From Bacteroidales bacterium (GTDB lineage: Bacteria > Bacteroidota > Bacteroidia > Bacteroidales > UBA932), in assembly GCA_016286385.1 (NCBI GenBank), contig JAEESO010000020.1, positions 1 through 43,937 of the forward strand: a DNA stretch of 43,937 nucleotides. Direction: 5' to 3'. Positions 38,498 to 43,937 of this stretch are shown here, piece after piece. Every line of letters starts with the position of its first letter. The stretch's first letter is position 1. The notes under the pieces are model-generated. The model was given only the letters and a program-made list of their open reading frames with translations. It was not told where the DNA came from and did no database searches. Made by a program: the position numbers and the translations under genes.

Positions 38498-38522
38498 CAT
38501 TCAAAGATACGGAAAATCCGCC
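38498..38522 (-). promoter_or_regulatory. Promoter shared with the split-barrel lipoprotein gene (copy 2)
   Basis: Contains TATCTTTG (38502-38509) on the minus strand, 17 nt before the ATG at 38484, and CGGA-AAA-TCCG. It matches 33635-33659 at 24 of 25 positions. Confidence 0.8.
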
Positions 38523-38596
38523 GAACGCATCAAATCAATCCGGTGGAAACCTCAAAATAGCCACAAATGGGGATTTCGCACTTGATGCAGGCGCCG

Positions 38597-38604
38597 TAAC
38601 TTTG
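38597..38604 (+). promoter_or_regulatory. -7 box of the MptD-like gene
   Basis: TAACTTTG, 24 nt before the ATG at 38629. Confidence 0.6.
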
Positions 38605-38628
38605 CAGCAGTGTAAATTACAATAGACT

Positions 38629-39195
38629 ATGAAACCTTTTATCAAAATCATCCTTTTGGCGGCAGCCTATCTTCTCACCTACATCCTTGGCTCCTGCACC
38701 GGCCTCATTCATCCGGCCTGCTACGCTTATGTCGGGGCAATCCTTCCCCTTCTGACCGCGTTCATCTATCTTTTGACTTGCCTCACAATCAAGGGGTTCG
38801 GCGCAGCAACTCTCCTGAACGGATTCGTCTTTGCGCTGCTTCTGATTGCGGGAGAGGCCGATATTACCCTCGCCATCGGCTTTGCAATCCTGACGGCACT
38901 GGCCGAAATCATCCGTTACCTATGCAAGTATGATACGAAGAAAGGCGTACGCTGGAGTTTCATCCCCTTTGCCCTTTCCTTCTTTGCCTACACCGCCCAC
39001 TGGTGGACAGATACTGAAGGCTCCCTGGCCGCAGCCGTGGAGGAAATGCCCGCCGGCTATGACCAGATGATGATTCCGGTCATCAATAATATCCCTATGC
39101 TCATTGTAGTGCTGGTCCTGACCATTCCCGTTGCCATCCTCTCAATGCGTCTGGCAGAGTTGGCTTTGAAGGAAGTAATAAAGGGACTGAAATAA
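38629..39195 (+). CDS. MptD-like membrane protein (putative ECF transporter S component)
   Basis: A 188-residue membrane protein with six hydrophobic segments (MKPFIKIILLAAAYLLTYIL, VGAILPLLTAFIYLLTCLTI, and so on). The pattern resembles the MptD/Trep_Strep group of S components, small substrate-binding membrane proteins that work with a shared energising module. No ATPase or T component is in the window, and the assignment is by overall look. It converges on the CyuA-like gene with abutting stop codons (TAA at 39193-39195, then CTA) and no terminator between. Confidence 0.6.
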   Translation: MKPFIKIILLAAAYLLTYILGSCTGLIHPACYAYVGAILPLLTAFIYLLTCLTIKGFGAATLLNGFVFALLLIAGEADITLAIGFAILTALAEIIRYLCKYDTKKGVRWSFIPFALSFFAYTAHWWTDTEGSLAAAVEEMPAGYDQMMIPVINNIPMLIVVLVLTIPVAILSMRLAELALKEVIKGLK

Positions 39196-40524
39196 CTACT
39201 TGCACAGCATAATATCCAGGATCATACTGTCCGTGGCCTTCATGCCGGCAGAGCCGATGGCGCCCACGTTACGGATGGTGGCTTCAACATCGTCCTCCAC
39301 AATACCGTCCGTGGAGGGGATGCAGGTGCCGCGGAGGGCAAGGACGGCCGATTGAACCGCGCAGGACACCCCTGAAGCCACTTTCATGGCGCAGCCAACC
39401 TTGGCGCCGTCACACACCATTCCGGTGATGTTGCCGGCCATATTCTTGATGGCGTAGCACACCTCATCATAACCGCCGCCCTGCAGGTACACAATGCCGC
39501 AGGCGCTGCCGGTGGAGGCCACCACGCAGCCGCAAAGGGCCGATAACTTCCCAAGGAAATGCTTGATGTGGATGGCTACAAGGTTACTCAGGATAAGGGC
39601 CCTGGCAAGGGGTTCATCGGCCACATCATACTTCATTGCGTAGGCGATGATGGGCATACTCACGGTGATGCCCTGGTTGCCGCTGCCGCTGTTTGACATG
39701 GCGGGGAGGGTGCTGCCGGCCATACGGGCGTCCGATGCCGCCGCGGTCATTCCCATCGCAAAGCTAAGGAAATCGTCCCCGAAAACCTCCTTCTGATTCT
39801 CCCTGATGGCTTTTCCCACCTTCAGGCCATAGTCTCCGCGAAGGCCTTCCAGTGCAAGCGCAAGGTTGAGTTCACGGTCTCCAAGGATGAAGGAAATGTC
39901 CTCATAAGGCGCCGTTCGGGCAAAATCCCAGATGTCTTTTACCGTAAGGTCATATGCTTCAGGCCTGTATTCCTTTGCCGCCGCGGCCGATTCCGAACTC
40001 ATCAGAATTTTATCGGCAAAACTGGTTTCCACTATACGGTCGTGGTCATCTTCGATGACGGCATAGGCGTGAGGGTCCACCTCTGCGCTGGCCTCAAGGC
40101 CGCCCTCCACTGAAACAGTGGCCTTCACATAGAGGAGATGCTCTGTATCGGCCACGGAAATATGCACGCAGCCCTTTGAAACCAGTTCCTTTGCCCTTTC
40201 AACGGCTTCAGGCGTGAGGCCGCTCAGAACCTCCAGTCCAAGGGAAGAGTCTCCGCAGACGGCGCCTAACGCCGCCGCAACCGGAAGGCCCACCATCCCT
40301 GTTCCGGGAATGCCTACGCCCATACCGTTCTTGAGAATGTTGCCGCTGACGGCCACATCCAGCCTGAAATCGGCCGTCAGGCGCCAGTCCTTGCCGCACG
40401 GGCAGTTCTCGCTGATTATCTCCGCGGCCTTTGCTACCGCCAGTGCCACGGCAATGGGCTCCGTACACCCCAGCGCAGGTTTCACCTCCTGCTTGATTAG
40501 TGCAATTATCTCCTGTGGTTTCAT
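39196..40524 (-). CDS. CyuA/UPF0597-family L-cysteine desulfidase or L-serine dehydratase-like enzyme
   Basis: A 442-residue cytoplasmic enzyme. VKPALGCTEPIAVALAVAKA at the N-terminus holds the conserved Cys; NSGSGNQGITVSMPIIAYAM, GCVVASTGSACGIVYLQGGG and MVCDGAKVGCAMKVASGVSC provide the rest of the Fe-S/cysteine set of this family. The reaction is beta-elimination of cysteine (H2S, pyruvate, ammonia) or serine. The start at 40524 (MKPQEIIALIKQEV) follows a TATATTTG by only 4 nt; the frame upstream consists of repeat DNA. The symporter at 26647 shares this promoter architecture and a 52-bp array, so linked amino acid use is possible. Confidence 0.88.
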   Translation of the reverse strand: MKPQEIIALIKQEVKPALGCTEPIAVALAVAKAAEIISENCPCGKDWRLTADFRLDVAVSGNILKNGMGVGIPGTGMVGLPVAAALGAVCGDSSLGLEVLSGLTPEAVERAKELVSKGCVHISVADTEHLLYVKATVSVEGGLEASAEVDPHAYAVIEDDHDRIVETSFADKILMSSESAAAAKEYRPEAYDLTVKDIWDFARTAPYEDISFILGDRELNLALALEGLRGDYGLKVGKAIRENQKEVFGDDFLSFAMGMTAAASDARMAGSTLPAMSNSGSGNQGITVSMPIIAYAMKYDVADEPLARALILSNLVAIHIKHFLGKLSALCGCVVASTGSACGIVYLQGGGYDEVCYAIKNMAGNITGMVCDGAKVGCAMKVASGVSCAVQSAVLALRGTCIPSTDGIVEDDVEATIRNVGAIGSAGMKATDSMILDIMLCK

Positions 40525-40528
40525 AGTA

Positions 40529-40536
40529 CAAATATA
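40529..40536 (-). promoter_or_regulatory. -7 box of the CyuA-like gene, 4 nt from its ATG
   Basis: TATATTTG on the minus strand with 4 nt to the ATG at 40524; no TTG at the ideal -33 position. Predicted leaderless or nearly so. Confidence 0.6.
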
Positions 40537-40571
40537 GCGAAAAAGCAGCGCGGCTGGAACAGCAAAGTGCG

Positions 40572-40708
40572 GGTGATGTGCCGAAAAAAGTCTCATTACC
40601 CGCAAAAACACCCCTTTTTTGCAGGTGATGTGCCGAAAAAAGTCTCATTACCCGCAAAAACACCCCTTTTTTGCAGGTGATGTGCCCAAAAAAGTCACAC
40701 CACCCGCA
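40572..40708. repeat. 52-bp tandem repeat upstream of the CyuA-like gene
   Basis: Unit 40572-40623 is repeated exactly at 40624-40675, and a third, partial copy (about 33 bp, several changes) runs to 40708. Each unit holds the near-palindromic core CAAAAACACCCCTTTTTTG (40603-40621, 40655-40673). The same spacing and a similar core occur at 27843-27985. In the 389-bp gap 40525-40913, the left part is the promoter of the enzyme and the right part holds tRNA-related repeats and a terminator. Confidence 0.92.
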
Positions 40709-40787
40709 CCTGAGACCCAACACCGGAAAGTTAAGCGAAGCAGCTCAAATCCCCCTGGAGATATCGGAGGCCGAAGGCCGATTTCAG

Positions 40788-40877
40788 GTGGCCCCTCGGG
40801 GACCAAGTCCTCCCAAAGGGGAGGATTTAGGAGGGGGTAAAGTAATGAACGAAGTGGTTCAAATCCCCGAAGGGGAC
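40788..40877. repeat. Echoes of the tRNA-Ile 3' end
   Basis: GTGGCCCCTCGGGGA (40788-40802) recurs directly at 40913-40927, the acceptor end of the tRNA on the plus strand. GGTTCAAATCCCCGAAGGGG (about 40857-40876) is a near copy of the T arm and acceptor end in inverted orientation. GC-rich inverted repeats (TCCTCCCAAAGGGGAGGA) lie between. Confidence 0.6.
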
Positions 40878-40882
40878 ACAAG

Positions 40883-40908
40883 TAAAGGCTGCCGTCTGGC
40901 AGCCTTTA
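40883..40908 (-). terminator. Hairpin after tRNA-Ile
   Basis: TAAAGGCTGCC pairs perfectly with GGCAGCCTTTA around a GTCT loop. It lies 5 nt past the 3' end of the tRNA on the minus strand and probably ends the tRNA transcript, although no long T-run follows. Confidence 0.7.
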
Positions 40909-40913
40909 GGAAG

Positions 40914-40986
<73 letters not shown>

Positions 40987-41004
40987 TTTGGGTGAGGGCT
41001 AGCC

Positions 41005-41310
41005 TCACACTTTGATCTCAACCTCAACGCCTGAAGGAAGCTCCAGCTTCATGAGGGCGTCTACGGTCTTGGCGTTGGACTCGTCGATGTCGATAAGACG
41101 TACATAGGAGTCCAGCTCGAACTGCTCACGGCTCTTCTTGTTGACGAAGGTTGAGCGGTTCACAGTGAAGATCTTCTTGTTGGTGGGAAGAGGAATGGGA
41201 CCTACTACCTTTGCACCCGTTGCCTTCACTGTATCAACGATCTTTGCAGCAGACTTGTCTACCAGCATGTGATCGAAAGATTTCAGCTTGATTCTGATTT
41301 TCTGGCTCAT
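41005..41310 (-). CDS. rpsJ: 30S ribosomal protein S10
   Basis: 101 residues, full length: [58 protein letters not shown]. Part of the 30S head; also a transcription antitermination factor (NusE). It follows fusA by 30 nt, as in the str operon. Normally rplC would follow; here the next item is a tRNA. Confidence 0.97.
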   Translation of the reverse strand: MSQKIRIKLKSFDHMLVDKSAAKIVDTVKATGAKVVGPIPLPTNKKIFTVNRSTFVNKKSREQFELDSYVRLIDIDESNAKTVDALMKLELPSGVEVEIKV

Positions 41311-41340
41311 ATCAATTACTTTTTAACTTTTTGCTTGGGT

Positions 41341-43458
41341 TTACTCGTCGTCAGACACACGGTATCCGCTCTTCTCGATGATGTCCTTTGCAAGGTTTGC
41401 AGGGACCTCAGCGTAGTGGTCGAAGGTCATGGTGCTGGTGGCACGGCCTGAAGACAGGGTGCGCAGCACTGTGACATAACCAAACTGCTCTGAAAGCGGA
41501 ACGTATGCCTTGACGATACGTGCTCCGTTGGCGGTGGAGTCCATGGCAACAATCTGGCCGCGGCGGCGGTTGAGGTCTCCTACGATGTCTCCCATGTAGT
41601 CTTCCGGGGTTACTACCTCAAGGCTCATAATGGGCTCAAGGAGTACCGGGTGACACTTGGGGCAAGCGTGACGGAATGCCATCCTGGCTGCCAGCTCGAA
41701 GGAGAGCTGATCTGAATCCACGGGGTGGTAACTACCGTCAATGACCTCTACCTTAAGGGAAGGAACCTCGTAACCGGCAAGGACACCGTTGAGCATTGCG
41801 CTCTGGAAACCTTTCTCGATTGACGGGATGAATTCCTTGGGAATGTTGCCGCCTTTGACCGAATTGATGAACTGAAGACCCTGAACGCCTTCATCGGCAG
41901 GAGAGATGTTAACGATGATGTCTGCGAACTTACCGCGACCGCCGGTCTGCTTCTTGAAGACCTCACGGAGCTGATAGCTTCCGGTGATGGACTCCTTGTA
42001 GTTGACCTGGGGTGCGCCCTGGTTGATGTCCACGCCGAATTCACGGCGGAGACGGTCCACGATGATATCCAGATGGAGCTCACCCATACCGCTGATAACG
42101 GTCTGGCCGGTCTCCGGGTCTGATTTCACGGTGAAGGTAGGATCTTCCTCGGCCAGCTTGCTGAGTGCAATTCCAAGCTTGTCAAGATCCTTCTGGGTCT
42201 TGGGCTCAACTGCAATGCCGATAACCGGATCCGGGAATTCCATGGTTTCCAGGGTGATGGGCTTTTCCTCCAGGCACACGGTGTCTCCGGTGCGGAGGTC
42301 CTTGAATCCCACTGCTGCGCAGATGTCACCTGCCTCCACGAACTCTATGGGGTTCTGGTGGTTGGAGTGCATCTGGTACAGGCGGGCAACCCTCTCTTTC
42401 TTGCCGGTGCGGGTGTTGTACACGTAAGAACCAGCATCCAGACGGCCGCTGTATGCGCGGAGGAATGCAAGACGACCAACGAACGGATCCGTGGCAATCT
42501 TGAACACCAGGGCGCAGAAGGGCTCATCTGCGGAAGGTTTACGTGAAATCTCATCACCGGTACGGGGGTTGGTTCCCTTCACTGCTCCCTTGTCAAGAGG
42601 AGAAGGCAGATACCTCATAACGGCATCCAGGAGGAACTGTACGCCCTTGTTCTTGAAGGAAGAACCGCAGCAGGCAGGGACGATCTGCATTGAGATGCAG
42701 CCCTTGCGGATAGCGGCGATTATCTCCTCCTTGGTAAGGGAATCAGGATCCTCGAAATATTTCTCCATCAAGGTCTCATCGCACTCTGCGGCGGCCTCCA
42801 GGAGGATATCCCTCCAGCGGGCGGCTTCACCCTTGAGCTCTGCGGGGATCTCGCCTTCCTTGTAGTTGACAAGTTCCTCGGAGTTACCATCGTAGAAGAT
42901 GGCCTTCATGTCGATGAGGTCTACGATGCCTTCGAATTTATCTTCGGCACCGATAGGGAGACAGATGGGAACTGCGGTTGCGCCGAGCTTGTTCTTGATT
43001 TCCTCAACGCATGCGAGGAAGTCTGCGCCGACGCGGTCCATCTTGTTCACATAGGCAATCTTAGGTACACCGTATTTATCGGCCTGGCGCCATACGGTCT
43101 CACTCTGAGGCTGTACGCGGCCCACGGCGCAGAATGTAGCAACCGTACCATCAAGTACACGGAGGCTGCGCTCCACCTCTACGGTGAAGTCCACGTGACC
43201 GGGAGTGTCGATAAGGTTGATCTGATAGGTGTCACCGTTGTAGTGCCAGAAGGCTGTGGTAGCGGCAGAAGTGATGGTGATGCCACGCTCCTGCTCCTGA
43301 ACCATCCAGTCCATGGTGGCTGCTCCCTCGTGAACCTCTCCAATCTTATGGGTCTTTCCGGTGTAGTAGAGGATGCGCTCCGACGTGGTGGTCTTACCGG
43401 CATCGATGTGAGCCATGATGCCGATGTTGCGGGTGTATTTAAGATCTCTCTTTGCCAT
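41341..43458 (-). CDS. fusA: Elongation factor G
   Basis: 705 residues, full length. GTPase motifs AHIDAGKTT (G1), DTPGHVDF (G3) and NKMDRVG (G4) are in the first 150 residues; domains II-V follow, with the tip [20 protein letters not shown] region and C-terminal [20 protein letters not shown]. It moves tRNA and mRNA through the ribosome. Between rpsG (12 nt upstream) and rpsJ. Confidence 0.98.
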   Translation of the reverse strand: MAKRDLKYTRNIGIMAHIDAGKTTTSERILYYTGKTHKIGEVHEGAATMDWMVQEQERGITITSAATTAFWHYNGDTYQINLIDTPGHVDFTVEVERSLRVLDGTVATFCAVGRVQPQSETVWRQADKYGVPKIAYVNKMDRVGADFLACVEEIKNKLGATAVPICLPIGAEDKFEGIVDLIDMKAIFYDGNSEELVNYKEGEIPAELKGEAARWRDILLEAAAECDETLMEKYFEDPDSLTKEEIIAAIRKGCISMQIVPACCGSSFKNKGVQFLLDAVMRYLPSPLDKGAVKGTNPRTGDEISRKPSADEPFCALVFKIATDPFVGRLAFLRAYSGRLDAGSYVYNTRTGKKERVARLYQMHSNHQNPIEFVEAGDICAAVGFKDLRTGDTVCLEEKPITLETMEFPDPVIGIAVEPKTQKDLDKLGIALSKLAEEDPTFTVKSDPETGQTVISGMGELHLDIIVDRLRREFGVDINQGAPQVNYKESITGSYQLREVFKKQTGGRGKFADIIVNISPADEGVQGLQFINSVKGGNIPKEFIPSIEKGFQSAMLNGVLAGYEVPSLKVEVIDGSYHPVDSDQLSFELAARMAFRHACPKCHPVLLEPIMSLEVVTPEDYMGDIVGDLNRRRGQIVAMDSTANGARIVKAYVPLSEQFGYVTVLRTLSSGRATSTMTFDHYAEVPANLAKDIIEKSGYRVSDDE

Positions 43459-43470
43459 GAAGCATACTGC

Positions 43471-43937
43471 TTAGAAACGGAAGTGTGCAAAGGCCTTGTT
43501 AGCCTCGGCCATTCTGTGCATATCCTCTTTACGCTTGAATGCGCCACCCTCACTGTTGTAAGCGGCAACGATCTCTGCGCAAAGTTTTTCTGCCATGGAG
43601 TGTCCTGAACGCTTGCGTGCGAACTGAATAAGGTTCTTCATAGCGACGGAAACTTTTCTTTCCGGGCGTAACTCCGTAGGCACCTGGAAGTTTGCACCAC
43701 CGATACGACGGGACTTGACCTCAATCTGAGGGGTCACGTTCTCAAGAGCGGTCTTCCAGATATCGAGAGGAGCCTTGTCAGAATCTTTCATCTTCTCGCC
43801 CACCATGTCGATGGCATCATAAAAGATAGAATACGCGATACTCTTCTTTCCCTGCAGCATAAGATTGTTCACGAAACGGGTAACTTCCACATCGTGAAAC
43901 TTAGGATCAGGAAGTAGAATCCTCTTTTTAGGCTTCG
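43471..43937 (-). CDS. rpsG: 30S ribosomal protein S7 (5' end beyond the window)
   Basis: The reading frame continues to the right edge: codons upstream of 43890 read [20 protein letters not shown], which is typical S7 N-terminal sequence, so the GTG at 43890 is an internal valine and not a start. About 154 codons are inside the window, ending [14 protein letters not shown]7 nucleates assembly of the 30S head and binds tRNA in the E and P sites. First visible gene of the str operon (rpsL is expected beyond the edge). Confidence 0.97.
   Translation of the reverse strand, partial: KPKKRILLPDPKFHDVEVTRFVNNLMLQGKKSIAYSIFYDAIDMVGEKMKDSDKAPLDIWKTALENVTPQIEVKSRRIGGANFQVPTELRPERKVSVAMKNLIQFARKRSGHSMAEKLCAEIVAAYNSEGGAFKRKEDMHRMAEANKAFAHFRF

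Noticed and set aside
33644..38522. The ATACGGAAAATCCGCC elements as further copies of the DUF1016 palindrome
   Set aside because: They share TCCGCC but lack the GGCGGA arm; the inverted pair is CGGA/TCCG around AAA, tied to promoters.
40572..40708. CRISPR array
   Set aside because: Units follow each other without spacers; the 52-bp period is a plain tandem repeat and no cas gene is present. The same applies to 19475-19573 and 27843-27985.
43471..43890. Start of rpsG at the GTG at 43890
   Set aside because: The upstream codons encode the conserved N-terminus of S7, so the gene continues past the right edge.

Overview
The window looks like chromosomal DNA of a gut-type Bacteroidales bacterium (phylum Bacteroidota). 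The signs are many promoters of the Bacteroidota form (TTG at about -33, TAnnTTTG at about -7), abundant SPII lipoproteins, a TonB-plug outer membrane barrel, a periplasmic two-component-propeller kinase, and a str operon with rpsG, fusA and rpsJ. GC is moderate (about 50-55 % by eye), with an AT-richer DUF1016 gene and a 31-39 kb stretch of different character.

Layout. 1-2.5 kb: a P-loop kinase fragment, a CatB/Vat-type acetyltransferase, a GyrI-like protein and a MerR regulator with a GyrI-like sensor domain, which looks like a small drug-response locus. 2.6-6.9 kb: a zinc-ribbon/flavin-fold protein, a large outer membrane barrel protein and a divergent TetR-like regulator with an additional C-terminal helix-turn-helix. 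6.9-12.35 kb: a leftward run of exported proteins (small lipoprotein, two further lipoproteins, an exported unknown, a WG-repeat protein, a small beta-barrel) that I cannot assign to a known system. 12.4-14 kb: an XRE helix-turn-helix/DUF1016 PD-(D/E)XK nuclease gene flanked by, and containing, copies of one GGCGGA...TCCGCC palindrome. 14-17.4 kb: a sensor kinase and its LuxR-type response regulator. 17.4-19.4 kb: an AbrB-type protein, acyltransferase and acid phosphatase operon. 19.4-19.8 kb: a tandem-repeat intergenic stretch. 19.8-23.6 kb: a lipoprotein with six bacterial Ig-like repeats and a membrane-bound TPR/LuxR regulator. 23.7-26.5 kb: an esterase, then purine nucleoside phosphorylase with a nucleoside-gate membrane protein. 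26.6-31.8 kb: a dicarboxylate/amino-acid symporter, divergent from an arginine-deiminase-type operon (EamA permease, deiminase-family enzyme, carbamate kinase, ornithine carbamoyltransferase).

31.9-38.5 kb: FKBP isomerase with a tiny overlapping membrane ORF, nitroreductase, exported flavin-fold lipoprotein, AAA ATPase with a palindromic operator, a second acetyltransferase copy (inverted relative to the first), an alpha/beta hydrolase and a truncated one, an I9-propeptide-like lipoprotein and a GH29 fucosidase. 38.6-40.5 kb: a small MptD-like membrane protein and a CyuA/UPF0597 enzyme. 40.5-40.99 kb: 52-bp tandem repeats and a tRNA-Ile(CAU). 41-43.9 kb: rpsJ, fusA, rpsG (cut by the right edge).

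Most notable signals: (1) the DUF1016 gene whose in-frame internal palindromes match palindromes outside both ends of the gene; (2) a roughly tenfold over-represented heptamer GGCCGAT across most of the window but nearly absent from 31.3-38.8 kb; (3) two 52-bp-period repeat arrays, each just upstream of a leftward gene whose -7 box lies only 4-5 nt from its ATG; (4) several genes predicted to be leaderless; (5) a 23-residue membrane ORF overlapping the FKBP gene. All counts were made by eye.
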